DNA of 64,000 bases from Diplonema papillatum (Eukaryota > Euglenozoa > Diplonemea > Diplonemida > Diplonemidae): assembly GCA_030068145.1 (NCBI GenBank), contig JAPJBO010000322.1:62001-126000 (forward strand). The letters run 5' to 3'. The position numbers and the translations under genes are program-made. This document shows positions 29,966 to 40,284 of this stretch, piece by piece (the first letter of the stretch is position 1; each line of letters opens with the position of its first letter). The notes beneath the pieces are model-generated. The model did no database searches, was not told the origin of the DNA, and worked only from the letters and a program-made list of their open reading frames with translations.

Positions 29966-30543
29966 GAACGATGGAACAATGAAAAAACGAAAAAAAAATC
30001 TGCCCGAAACTCGGGCACGTGGAACGCCATTTAGCGACAGGCCTGCCGGCCGAAACGCAGTGTGTCAAGAAAAATAAACCGATGTTTGCGGTGACGAGCT
30101 TCAGAGCTGCGGCTTCGGCCAACCCGCAGTGTGTGCCTGCAGGCAAACCGTGAAGAGTGAAGTGAAACAAGTAATAGTCAGACTGACCGCATGTAGTTTT
30201 GTCCAGGAGCGGGCGCCCGACACCCGTGCACCCCTTTCTTGGGGGTTGGTGCACCGTGTGCCGCTCTCAGAAATTACTCCCGACGACCCTCGGCCCCAAA
30301 GTCGGGGGGTGGCGTTGAACACGCTGGAGCTGAAGAAGTGCAAAGGGAAGGATTTTTGACACTTACCCACGCGCTCAGAAGCTGGAGGAGTCACACCCGA
30401 AAAAAAGCGGGCGTGCATCGCAGCAACCAAAACGCGTGTGAATCCACACATCCTATCCCTCTCTTACACCGCTCCTTTCACGACACGTCACGAAGGAAGG
30501 GGAGGGCTGGGGGGGCACCCCCTTCGTGGCTGCAGCACCAGTC

Positions 30544-31257
30544 ATGTCCGAGTTAGTGACACGCACAGGGAAATGGTTCTACAAGTCTGCGAAGGAGTCG
30601 GTGCCTGCGTTCGTGAACCGTTTGCCGCCGAGCAGGACTAGTGTAGAAGCGACGCCGTGGATATGTGCGCACGTCGACCACGAGATGTGGGAGCCGCCTC
30701 CTGCGAACCCGAACATGGTCCTCGAATTCGACACGAAGGTCACGCCCGAGGTTCTCGCGAAGGACGAAAAGCGCGAAAAGCACCAGATCGACTTGGAATC
30801 GCTGCTTCCACTCTTTAACAAGCACGGGTACTACCTGGGCAAGTGGGTGTTCTTCGTGGACCGCGACAGCGTCGACGATTGCTGGGAGAGGACGTGTACC
30901 GCCCTGTACGGGTCCGGATTGGGCTGTGGGGTAGCCAAGGTCAGTCCCGCTGCACCGGAACTCGATGTGCACGTCATCGCCATCTACACGTTGAGCTACG
31001 CAAACACGTGGGACGTCAAACGCGTCGCCGAGCAAATCCGGACAGTTCTCGGCGTAGACGCGCAACTCAAGTACAAGCCCGAGGCTGCTACACAGCTCGG
31101 GTTGTACTGCGAAAACGAGCGGTGGGGGCCTCGCCCTACAACCGTGTACGTCTCCATCCGCGGCAGACTGAACGCCGTCATCAGAAGGCGAGTGTGGGAC
31201 ATCCGCAGAGGGTTCCTGCATGAGATCTCGGAGGCGGGGATCCTCCGGCAAACGTAG
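30544..31257 (+). CDS. C11orf68/BLES03-like (DUF1917) protein, 237 aa
   Basis: The sequence resembles the small conserved family typified by human C11orf68/BLES03, whose fold resembles eIF4E and whose role is unclear. Diagnostic stretches are PWICAHVDHEMWEPP, GYYLGKWVFFVDRDSVDDCW, VAKVSP, HVIAIYTLSYANTWDVKRVA and LKYKPEAATQLGLYCEN. The ATG at 30544 is in frame 12 nt after a stretch lacking other ATGs and begins a basic helix. Its full length of 237 residues suits the family. No TM segment or signal peptide is visible, so it is probably cytosolic. The gene is intronless. It lies about 600 bp after the nearest SINE-like repeat. Confidence 0.75.
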   Translation: MSELVTRTGKWFYKSAKESVPAFVNRLPPSRTSVEATPWICAHVDHEMWEPPPANPNMVLEFDTKVTPEVLAKDEKREKHQIDLESLLPLFNKHGYYLGKWVFFVDRDSVDDCWERTCTALYGSGLGCGVAKVSPAAPELDVHVIAIYTLSYANTWDVKRVAEQIRTVLGVDAQLKYKPEAATQLGLYCENERWGPRPTTVYVSIRGRLNAVIRRRVWDIRRGFLHEISEAGILRQT

Positions 31258-31388
31258 CGCGCCGGCATCTTGCCTTGGGTTCTGTTTACTCCGCGGGCAC
31301 TGCAAGCGTGTTCCGGTCCTACAGGGCCTATCAGCGTGGCAAGTCCGTCAATGTAGTCTATTCATGATAACCAACTACACAACCTTTG

Positions 31389-31465
31389 TCACGGGATAAG
31401 CCGGCAGCCGCTGCTAAACACTGCATGCAGATCCGTGTGGTCCGTGTACTTAAAAGTTCCCAATG
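31389..31465 (+). mobile_element. Short relative of the SPF45-intron element ends
   Basis: GTCACGGGAT and GGCAGCCGCTGCTAAACA (31389-31420) match 8786-8817, left of the intron element. Directly following, GCATGCAGATCCGTGTGG and GTGTACTTAAAAG...CAATGCT match its right end at 10712-10757. The two ends are joined without the 1.9-kb ORF region. It is either a deletion derivative or the ancestral short repeat into which the ORF-bearing sequence was added. Confidence 0.65.
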
Positions 31466-33738
31466 CTTAACGGCTTTATCACGTGGGCTGCCCTGAGATT
31501 GGCACTTCAACTCTCTTTGCACAACGCCGGATGGAAGATCCCGTCGGCAACCCTGGTACAACCCAAGGGTCATCAGGTATATTGAATGCCGCCGACCTGT
31601 TGTTGTATGCTCCACGCGCTGCTGAAAGGTACCGGATCACCCGCTCGCATGTTCCCCGTTCAGCGCGTCTCCTCTGTACTTCAAGCTACGCAAAATGCGA
31701 GGACTTCAAATGGATTGAGAAACGAATCGTATCCAAGCACATGCGGCATTCCTCGGCTTGGGCACATCGACACCCACTCAGGCTCAAGTGTTACAGCTCG
31801 AGAGTTTTGTGTTGCATCCACGATACCCGTTGCGCTCGACAAGCTTGAGCAACAAGCAAAGGCGCGAGAACATGAACGTCAACGGAAAGCCACACTTACG
31901 TGAAGGGACCGCACGCAGTTGTACGGCCGGGCCAAACCGGTCTTCATGTGAATTCATGCAACAAGTATAAATTTGTTGCATTAGTGTGATTGTCAGGCCT
32001 TCGACTACCCTGAGCAACGCACTATGCACACACCGTGTCTACGTCACAGCAGATGGAACGCGTCTGTTACGTCGCCGCGGAGGCGGCCTACGAGTGGGTG
32101 TCGTTGTGGCCTCCCGGCCGGAGCCATCGTTGGATGACCCTTCCTCGTTTCTTCGCGTTTGCGTCGGTTCGCGCGTCAGATGGACGCAGCCGGGGGCAGC
32201 GCATTGGGCGGCGTTCGTCGGGCGGGGGTGTTGGCCCGGAGTTGCGGCGTTGGCAGTTGAGAGAGAGAGAACAAGTAGTGTAGTCCCTACTGAGCCCACC
32301 TGGCCTGCCGCGCGCCGCGGTCTCCCCACCAACAAGGCTCGGAACGGCTGCGAAAAAGACGGGTGCGCCACAGTTTAAGCATCGAATTTGCATTTTCTTT
32401 TTGTGGGAACGCGGGTTGTTCCCTGCTGCTGTCGAGCCCTCCTGCGAGGGTGAAGCACACAGCGACCCGTAACAGCCTGGCACGTTCTTCCGAGGCCGCA
32501 GTCTGACGAGGCTGTGCAAGCGAACTCGCACAGGAAATACCCGGCGGCAATCTGGTCATTCCATCTTCCGACAGGGCCAGGAATTCTTGGTTCGCGTCTT
32601 TGCTGTCCGGCTTCCGCAGGGTGGGTTAGCGGTGTTCCGCTCACCTGGAATAGCTCTTGGGGCTTTCGTGATGTTTGAACGGGGAGCATGTTGTGGTGGG
32701 CACAGAGCCACGTTCTGCGTTCTCTCGCTTCCTTTTCGCGCGACCAACCGACCGTTCGTTCAGCTGTTTTTCCGCTTTCTTTCGAAATACAACGCTGGCA
32801 GCGTGTTTGGGAGAAGATTAGCCTAACGATCATATTCGCTCCTTGAAACACGGACCAAGGCCACATTATATATTCTTGACCCAGGCCACAGATGCAAATC
32901 ACAATCCAAGCAGTCGGAGCAGCCCCTCATCTCTCCCGGCATCATTCGGGCCATCAGGCTATCGGTCGGCACGCTCTCAGGCATCTAAGCCAGTGAACCG
33001 CCGCAGAGAGCATTATAGTAGGGAATAGCTGCGGAAGAACGAGACAGCAACTTACAGCGTGTTAGCCCCCACACAAAACCCTGGTTCCGTGACTTTAACC
33101 GACAGACATGCGATCAGAGTTCTTTGCAGTACATATTGAAATAGATTGCTGCCGATTCGTAGATTACCTTTGGTTTCTGATGCGCGCGAAGCGCGCTGAA
33201 GATCGCAGGCAAGAAGGCAGTCCTGCTTGAAACTTAAAACCTTTTGCCCTTTTTCCCGTCGTGGACAGCAACCCACTTCCACTGCTGCTGTTTGCGCTCG
33301 GACAGGAGCTGTCTCGGCCGCCGCCTTCCGCTTCTCGTTTGTTTGTTGTTGTGTTGCTGTGCTGTGCTTTGCTACATGAACGCCAAGGTTCGTGCGCTCG
33401 GTGGTACTGCATCCTAGCCAACCGCAAAATCTCCCAAACGAAAGCATTTATGCATTCGTTATAAGCAGTCTTTTGGGACTTGGCGTTTGCATTCGAGCCA
33501 GCAGAGACGGTCAACCACACAGCAGCGCGGCCGGTGTCGTGACACCTGTTCAGGTTACCACGCACAGGGAAGGTCTGGCACTGAGCCAGCAAGAAAGTCG
33601 AAACTGCTGCTGTCGTTTACTCATCCCCGGTGAGAAACGGGGTTCCAGAGCTCCTTTCCTTTTGAAACGGCGTTTTCAGATCTTTTCCGAATACTCGCCA
33701 CCCCAAGCAAACCTCAATTAAACTGCACACACTATACA
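31466..33738. other. Intergenic, nothing firm seen
   Basis: Short frames only, none with recognisable motifs on either strand. The stretch before the ankyrin-BRCT start shows no obvious promoter. It is the longest stretch here without an identified repeat or gene. Confidence 0.4.
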
Positions 33739-36700
33739 ATGACACCCTCCAAGAAACACGACGGGTCATCGCCGCTGGCCATCGCTTGCAGGAAGAATCG
33801 CTTGCCCATTGTCGAGCGTCTGATTGCAGCGGGCGCCGATCCATTCCTTAAAGCTGGTGGAAGACATGGTGATCACACGACGCCGTTCTATGACGCGTGT
33901 GCACGTGGGCATTCCGAGGTCGTTGAGAAGATACTCCCAGGTATCAAGCCAGCGCAATTGGACGAGCAAGACCACTGTAACGCCTCGGCACTCTCGGCTG
34001 CAAGCGCAAGCGGGTGCGCAAAACTCGTTCGACTCCTGATCAATGCTGGGGCGCAGCTGGAGCTCCGAAACAATTACGGAGACACAGCTCTCATACGCGC
34101 CTGCTCAGAAGAAGGACGCGAAGAAGTCGTCAAGGAGCTCATCAAGGCGAACGCGGAAGTAGACGCGGCAGACCAGAACGGCAAGACATGCCTCATGCGT
34201 GCTTGCGGCCTAGATGGGCCGGCTGTCGTCCAGATCCTGATCGAGGCCAAGGCGCAATTGAACCTGCAAGACGACATGGGTGAGACAGCTTTAATACAAG
34301 CTTGCGGCGCAGACAAAGTGAACATCGTCCAGCAGCTGCTCAAGTCCAAAGTGGACGTGAACGTCCGAGATAAAGAGGGCCGGACGGCTCTCTTCGACGT
34401 TTCCGCGGTCGAAATCGTCAAAGCGCTGATCAAAGCAAAGTTAAACGTGAACGCGGAAGACAACAGTGGCGGTACAGCCCTCTCCTACGCGAGCTCTGTC
34501 GGACGCCTTGCCGTTGTTCAAGAACTGATCGACGCGGGCGCCGATGTGAACCTGCAAGACTCAGGCGGAAATACCGCTTTAATGAGAGCTTGCGAAACAC
34601 GGCACGTGCAATGTGTAGAAGCATTGATTCAGGCAAAGGCGGACCTGGAGTTGAAGAATGACGAGGGTCAGACAGCATTGTACTGTGCTCTTGCAGCTTC
34701 AGAGCTGGAGGCTTTCAACAAGCTGTTGAAAGCAAAGGCGAGGACGGATGTGCAAGCCGACGATGGAACAACCCTTCTGTTCCTCGCGGCAAAGGGACGC
34801 ATGCGCGACATTTTTGCCCGCTTGTTGCTGTCGCACGGTAGTCGAAAGTATATTAACTGCTCCGGCAGGGACGGTACAGCTCTGATGGGTGTTTGTGTGT
34901 GGGGAGACACCGCCGATGTGCAAACTCTGCTGGATGCTGGCGCTGACGTGAATGCAGCCGCTGGGGACGGCACCACAGCACTGAGAGTTGCAATTTCTTA
35001 CAGTCGAAAGGCTGTTTTTGCAATGCTCGTGGCGGCTGGTGCCAACGTCAACGCCCGGGACTCGTGCGGCGAAACAGCCCTGCATGAAGTCAGTGAATAT
35101 GGCCGTCAACAATACATTTCACTGCTGCTCGCTGCCGGTGCACAAGTTGACATCCAAAGCAACGCCGGCGAAACACCGCTGATGCTGGCCGTGAAGCGCG
35201 GGCAGCGAGGTGCAGCCACCCTTCTGCTGCAGGCCGGCTCGCAGGCTGCCGTGCGCAGCGAGTCGGGCTGCACCGCTCTTGCAATCGCTTTGCTGAGAGA
35301 CAATGTCGGGATGCGGGAGCTTTTGGAGGCTGCGGCGGCGAAAACGGGGCCCTTTGCCAAGGGGGCTTCCGTTGCCAAAAAAGCGCTACGGAAGCAGAAG
35401 AAGAAGGTCGCCAATCGCAAGGAAGAGGACGATGGAGACGACTGCACGGATGAGCACGAGGAAGAGGAGGAGTACAAGGACAGCGTTGCGTCATTGAAGG
35501 GAATGACTATCTGCTTCACGGGAACCCTCAGCATGTCACGTGCGGATGCTAAGAAGAAAGCAGAGAAAGCGGGTGCAACAGTGAGGGGCTCCGTCACGAA
35601 GGCAGTCCAAATCTTAGTTGTCGGTGAGAAAGCGGGATCTAAGGCGGATGCCGGCGTACTTCAGATTGATGAAGAACAGTTCGAAGCGCTTACAGGCGGA
35701 GCGAAGTCATCCAAGCAAAAGCGGGGCGCAAAAGAAGAAGACGAAGACGAAGAAGAAGAAGAAAAGGAAGAAGAGGACGATGATGAGGAAGAGGACGCTC
35801 CAATCAACAACAAGGCGACGACACGTGTCAAATCGCTGAAAGGAAAGACCATCTGCTTCACTGGCAAGCTCCGCATGCCACGCGCAGATGCTAAAAAAAA
35901 AGCAGAGCAAGCGGGCGCAACAGTGAAGGGCTCCGTAACGAAGGCGGTCGAGATCTTAGTTGTCGGTGAGAATGCGGGATCGAAGGCGGATGCCGGCGTC
36001 GACCAGATTGACGAAGACGAGTTTGAAGCGCTCGTTGGTGGAGCGAAGCCAACCAAAGTTTCGCAGGTGTCAAAGCGCAAAAGAGATGCGGAAGAAGAAG
36101 ACGACGACGAGGGTACGACCGATGATGACGAAGAAGAGGACGAGCCAGTCAAGAAGAAGATGAAGACAAGTGTCAAAACGTTGAAAGGAAAGACCATCTG
36201 CTTCACTGGCAAGCTCCGCATGCCACGCGCAGATGCTAAAAAAAAAGCAGAGAAAGCGGGCGCAACAGTGAAGGGCTCCGTAACGAAGGCGGTCGACATC
36301 TTAGTTGTCGGTGAGAATGCGGGATCGAAGGCGGATGCCGGCGTCGACCAGATAGACGAAGACGAGTTTGAAGCGCTCGTTGGTGGAGCGAAGCCAACCA
36401 AAGTTTCGCAGGTGTCAAAGCGCAAAAGAGATGCGGAAGAAGAAAGCGAAGAAGAAGACGACGACGAGGGTACGACCGATGATGACGAAGAAGAGGACGA
36501 GCCAGTCAAGAAGAAGATGAAGACAAGTGTCAAAACGTTGAAAGGAAAGACCATCTGCTTCACTGGCAAGCTCCGCATGCCACGCGCAGATGCTAAAAAA
36601 AAAGCAGAGAAAGCGGGCGCAACAGTGAAGGGCTCCGTAACGAAGGCGGTCGACATCTTAGTTGTCGGTGAGAATGCGGGATCGAAGGCGGATGCCGGCG

Positions 36701-37548
36701 TCGACCAGATAGACGAAGATGAGTTTGAAGCGCTTGTTGGTGCAGCGAAGCCAGCAACCAAAGTTTCGCAGGTGTCAAAACGGAAGAGGGATGCGGAAGA
36801 AGAAAGCGAAGAAGAAGATGACGACGAGGGTACGACCGATGATGACGAAGAAGAGGACGAGCCAGTCAAGAAGAAGATGAAGACAAGTGTCAAAACGTTG
36901 AAAGGAAAGACCATCTGCTTCACTGGCAAGCTCCGCATGCCACGCGCAGATGCTAAAAAAAAAGCAGAGAAAGCGGGCGCAACAGTGAAGGGCTCCGTAA
37001 CGAAGGCGGTCGACATCTTAGTTGTCGGTGAGAATGCGGGATCGAAGGCGGATGCCGGCGTCGACCAGATTGACGAAGATGAGTTTGAAGCGCTTGTTGG
37101 TGCAGCGAAGCCAGCAATCAAAGTTTCGCAGGTGTCAAAACGGAAGAGGGATGCGGAGGAAGATGATGATGATGATGATGATGAAGATGAGGAGGACGAC
37201 GATGCCACAGAAAATGATGAAGAGGAGGAAGAGGACGAACCCGCGAACAAAAAAGCAAAGACGTGCAGTGTCAAAACGTTGAAAGGAAAGACCATTTGCT
37301 TCACTGGCAAGCTCCGCATATCGCGTGCAGATGCTAAGAAGAAGGCAGCAAAGGCTGGCGCGACAGTTAAGGACTCTGTCACGAAGGCGGTTGACATTTT
37401 AGTTGTCGGCGAAAATGCGGGGTCTAAAGCGGATGCAGGCGTTGATCAAATTGATGAAGACGAGTTCGAAGCACTCGTCGACGGACCGAAATCTACAAAC
37501 CCAACGTCGAAGAAGCCAGCAGCAATGGCGAAAGAGAAGGGCAAGTGA
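33739..37548 (+). CDS. Ankyrin-repeat protein with six BRCT domains (1269 aa)
   Basis: This is a single open frame without introns. Residues about 10-535 comprise 16 ankyrin repeats (typical unit GDTALIRACSEEGREEVVKE), a protein-binding solenoid. Residues about 580-1250 carry six BRCT domains of the DNA-ligase/RFC1 type, each starting LKGKTICFTGKL and continuing with RADAKKKAEKAGATVKGSVT and VDILVVGENAGSKADAG. They are joined by acidic linkers and basic KKKMK/KRKRD patches that could serve as nuclear localisation signals. BRCT units 2-5 are nearly identical at DNA level, spaced 345, 357 and 360 bp, so the array grew recently in frame. The family role of such BRCTs is phosphopeptide or DNA-end binding in the DNA-damage response. 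The specific role is not known. Confidence 0.92.
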   Translation: MTPSKKHDGSSPLAIACRKNRLPIVERLIAAGADPFLKAGGRHGDHTTPFYDACARGHSEVVEKILPGIKPAQLDEQDHCNASALSAASASGCAKLVRLLINAGAQLELRNNYGDTALIRACSEEGREEVVKELIKANAEVDAADQNGKTCLMRACGLDGPAVVQILIEAKAQLNLQDDMGETALIQACGADKVNIVQQLLKSKVDVNVRDKEGRTALFDVSAVEIVKALIKAKLNVNAEDNSGGTALSYASSVGRLAVVQELIDAGADVNLQDSGGNTALMRACETRHVQCVEALIQAKADLELKNDEGQTALYCALAASELEAFNKLLKAKARTDVQADDGTTLLFLAAKGRMRDIFARLLLSHGSRKYINCSGRDGTALMGVCVWGDTADVQTLLDAGADVNAAAGDGTTALRVAISYSRKAVFAMLVAAGANVNARDSCGETALHEVSEYGRQQYISLLLAAGAQVDIQSNAGETPLMLAVKRGQRGAATLLLQAGSQAAVRSESGCTALAIALLRDNVGMRELLEAAAAKTGPFAKGASVAKKALRKQKKKVANRKEEDDGDDCTDEHEEEEEYKDSVASLKGMTICFTGTLSMSRADAKKKAEKAGATVRGSVTKAVQILVVGEKAGSKADAGVLQIDEEQFEALTGGAKSSKQKRGAKEEDEDEEEEEKEEEDDDEEEDAPINNKATTRVKSLKGKTICFTGKLRMPRADAKKKAEQAGATVKGSVTKAVEILVVGENAGSKADAGVDQIDEDEFEALVGGAKPTKVSQVSKRKRDAEEEDDDEGTTDDDEEEDEPVKKKMKTSVKTLKGKTICFTGKLRMPRADAKKKAEKAGATVKGSVTKAVDILVVGENAGSKADAGVDQIDEDEFEALVGGAKPTKVSQVSKRKRDAEEESEEEDDDEGTTDDDEEEDEPVKKKMKTSVKTLKGKTICFTGKLRMPRADAKKKAEKAGATVKGSVTKAVDILVVGENAGSKADAGVDQIDEDEFEALVGAAKPATKVSQVSKRKRDAEEESEEEDDDEGTTDDDEEEDEPVKKKMKTSVKTLKGKTICFTGKLRMPRADAKKKAEKAGATVKGSVTKAVDILVVGENAGSKADAGVDQIDEDEFEALVGAAKPAIKVSQVSKRKRDAEEDDDDDDDEDEEDDDATENDEEEEEDEPANKKAKTCSVKTLKGKTICFTGKLRISRADAKKKAAKAGATVKDSVTKAVDILVVGENAGSKADAGVDQIDEDEFEALVDGPKSTNPTSKKPAAMAKEKGK

Positions 37549-38408
37549 TACATCGCCTCTCCCGCCTCGACTTCGTACTTTAAGCGAGAAGAAGTGTGTG
37601 GTTGAAATCAGGCTATGGACGAGCGCAGTACCCCGCGGAACTACCGATTGGCTGTGGGATAGAGCTTGGGAGAGGGAAGCTCGTTCTTGGCAACAAGTTC
37701 AGCGCCCGAATCCAAGCAATGTTTCGCAGCTAGAGGAAGCAAACGTCGTAACAACCTGCACCAAATATTTCAATTCTGGATGGAACGAGGAAACGACTTT
37801 CAAACAGATTGGAAACCGAGGATTCAAACATGGTCATGAAGGAACCCGTGGCGCCTTGCGAGCGTTTACAATTAAGATACTCTGCCTTACTCCTGCACAA
37901 CCTTTTACGAACCACCCCCCCAAAACAAACACAAAACAAAGAAGGTAAAAATGTTGGTCATCCGGTACCAGCACCTTGCTTCTTTCGTGCCAAACGCATT
38001 TGATGTAGGATGTTTTATCCCATACGCCACTGCCTGAGAGCCACCGGTGGAGGTCTCTGATGGGCCGAAGAAGGCTCGCCCTCTCAGTCGAAGACCTTTG
38101 TTGTTGGCTTACGTTGTGGCTGCTGTCCTCATCTGCGTCTGTGTTGTGTGCACAAAGTGGATCAACATCGATGATGTTCGTTGGAAGTCGCTGCTGCGCC
38201 ATCTGAACTCTTTGGATGCAAGTCCCATGAGTAGATAGGTGATGTTGCACTTCTGTGAGACACCATTGCCACAAGTTTGTCTCATTGCATGTCTATGCAT
38301 CTCCTCCCTTTGAATGCGTTGTTGACGTGTGTGTATTTTCATGTTTGTAGCACCTGCTTGTAGAAAATCCTTGAGGAGACTGCCAGTTGCGAAATCTCAA
38401 AAGGTGGT

Positions 38409-38460
38409 AAATGTGTAGTACTCATCGGCATGCCGATGACTCCCCACTATCGCAACAATA
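38409..38460 (+). repeat. Palindromic dispersed repeat, short copy
   Basis: AATGTGTAGTACTCAT is followed by a perfect 16-bp palindrome CATCGGCATGCCGATG (38423-38438), then ACTCCCCACTATCGCAACAA. This matches 49160-49205, where the palindrome is CATTTGCATGCAAATG. The paired changes keep the palindrome intact. Confidence 0.8.
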
Positions 38461-38867
38461 TTCCAATCTGGAGGTAAATGTGTAGCCCACACGAAACACA
38501 GGTAAATCTGGGTTTAGTGGAAGCACACTCTCCCCGGTAGCTCCGGTCAGTTGACCTCCGCCGGGCTTAAAAAAGTTACCCCAAGTTTCCCCAAGTTGCG
38601 ATGCCCCCCAAGCAGCAACAGCAGAACGCCCTGCAGAGGGACGCGGAGGGGCTGGCTCTCCTGGAGAAGCGCCTACTGTTTCCTTCCGCGTGAAGGCACA
38701 CGGAAGAGAGCCTCCGCAGGGGTGCTGACCCCAGCGAATGAAAGGGATCCTTTTCCGCGGCAGGATTTATCTAGCAAGGTGGCCGGTGCTTCTCACTGAC
38801 CCCGACGCACGCCAGCGTCCTCCTCCAAACCCTCTCTGTCTCTATTTATGTCTCTCTTTCTTTTTTC

Positions 38868-39308
38868 TCCGCATGTGGTACAAAGAAGCGAGGTTTGGCG
38901 CGGCAGCTCTTCCCCAGAGAAGGGAAATAAAACCACCAGGGAAAGCCCGCTACACGCCAAGCTTCACTGTAGTCGTATTGCTTTTCCCACCAGGAAAGCC
39001 CGCTACACGCCAAGCTTCACGTGTTCAGCGGTACTGCAGAGCCACCGGCCTACGGGTCAAGTGGCTACCGTGCTGAACACAAGCTCATCGAAACGGTCAG
39101 CCACAGGGCAGAGCGGGCGGGTTGTAGCACTGTGCTGCCTCCGACTCAAGCTTTGCATGCTGTGGTTGACCTACACGTTCCTGAACAGCGGTTTTGATCT
39201 TGCTTCCCCCGACACACGGTGTCTTCTTCTCGACCCTGACTCTCGTTCTCCGCATGTGGTACGAAAAAGCTAGGGTCGTCACGGCAGCCATCCCAGAGAA
39301 GGGAAACC
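38868..39308 (+). mobile_element. SINE-like dispersed repeat, copy 3, between direct repeats of about 60 bp
   Basis: The SINE-like body is at about 38935-39190. Its first 35 bp (GAAAGCCCGCTACACGCCAA) are duplicated 55 bp apart. The body is bracketed by direct repeats at about 38868-38930 and 39247-39308 (CTCCGCATGTGGTAC, then CCCAGAGAAGGGAAA). These are far longer than a usual target-site duplication. They may be a second repeat into which the SINE-like sequence inserted, or a segmental duplication. Confidence 0.65.
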
Positions 39309-40204
39309 GTACATCGCGAGAGTAGGAGAAAGTAGAAAGGGAAACTAGAGTTTTCGTTGACCGCACTACCCTGAGCCCAAATCCTGGACGTGGTTTCAGG
39401 TGGCAAATTGGCAGATGATCATGATCAGAAGGTACTTAGGCGATTCAGTTTCAATGACGCACTCTCGTGACAAGATGCGCGTGTTGATGTTCTGAGGTAC
39501 CGCACCAAAAAGCATGGGTCAACAGACCTCTTTCAGGCTGCCGACCTAAGTGCCGTGTTATTTAACTACGAATGACTTGTGTGCACCTGGAAACATGCCG
39601 TAAAAAAGGACTTTCAGCAAATCTTGTTGTCGCTGGACTTATGGCAGGTTGGCGGCCAGAAAGCTGGTGGACCGAAGACGGTTTCGGCAGCCCACTTCTC
39701 GGCTGAACCAAGACCGTCCCCTGCCAAAGCTCGCGGTGCCGCCCGCCACGCGAGCGTTCAAAGTTTTACGTTCTTAGCAGTTCCACGGCAGGAAGCGAAA
39801 TGGCCTCCGCTGGGACAACAGCTACCCGCTGACCCAACGAGCGTGTTGTCCGAATGACCAAACGAAGTATCCAAGGAAGGATATGAGACGATGCCAAACC
39901 CCCCCCCCCCCCTTTTTTTTTTTTTTACTTACGAAGGAAGGATGCGACGAACAATGAAACCAGAAAGTTGTGATAGCACCGGAACAGGACCGAAAGTCCC
40001 CATCCAAAGGACCCACTGATGAGCTCTAACTCTGGATTGGTCTGCGTTCACGAGCGAAACCCGAGACGAAGAACGAGGTGCACACAACACCGCGGTGAAA
40101 AAGAATACAGAGGACTAGTCCCTCAAGGTTTCATACCCTACCTGCGGAGTCTTACACTCCCCGTGACCCCTTTACCCTTTTCCTTTTTCCCTTTTCTATT
40201 TTAC

Positions 40205-40284
40205 ACTCTCTTCGAAGAAGACTTGATGCTAGCATCAAACATGCATGAGAGGCAGTGTCCTGCCTAAACATTAAACTAAGTTTT
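40205..40284 (+). repeat. Palindromic dispersed repeat TGATGCTAGCATCA, copy 1
   Basis: CTTCGAAGAAGACTTGATGC followed by TAGCATCAAACATGCATGAG, then GAGGCAGTGT and CTAAACATTAAACTAAG. Other copies are at about 49722-49800 and 58341-58420. The core at 40224-40237 is a perfect 14-bp palindrome. This copy abuts the left arm of the long-TIR element. Confidence 0.85.

Larger units (their letters stand above)
27683..30543. other. Intergenic, repeat-bearing
   Basis: It holds a 16-bp C run (28020-28036), two copies of the 25790-type repeat, and a reverse SINE-like copy. A long open frame at 28627-29397 (+) with its antisense also open has no recognisable motif and is probably not a gene. A motif of the TCACCCG...CCCCGG...GAACTTGCACTCTAA type lies at 29490-29545. 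Confidence 0.4.
37549..40200. other. Intergenic, repeat-bearing
   Basis: Contains a short palindromic repeat (38409-38460), a SINE-like copy flanked by direct repeats (38868-39308), and a C14-T14 tract at 39899-39926. The last is preceded by GACGATGCCAAAC, which also borders the long-TIR element. Open frames are short and unconvincing. Confidence 0.45.

Noticed and set aside
35661-37397. Minus-strand Ser-rich frame of 578 codons opposite the BRCT array
   Set aside because: It is the antisense of acidic GAA/GAC-rich linkers (TTC/GTC give Phe/Val/Ser runs). The + strand has clear ankyrin and BRCT domains.
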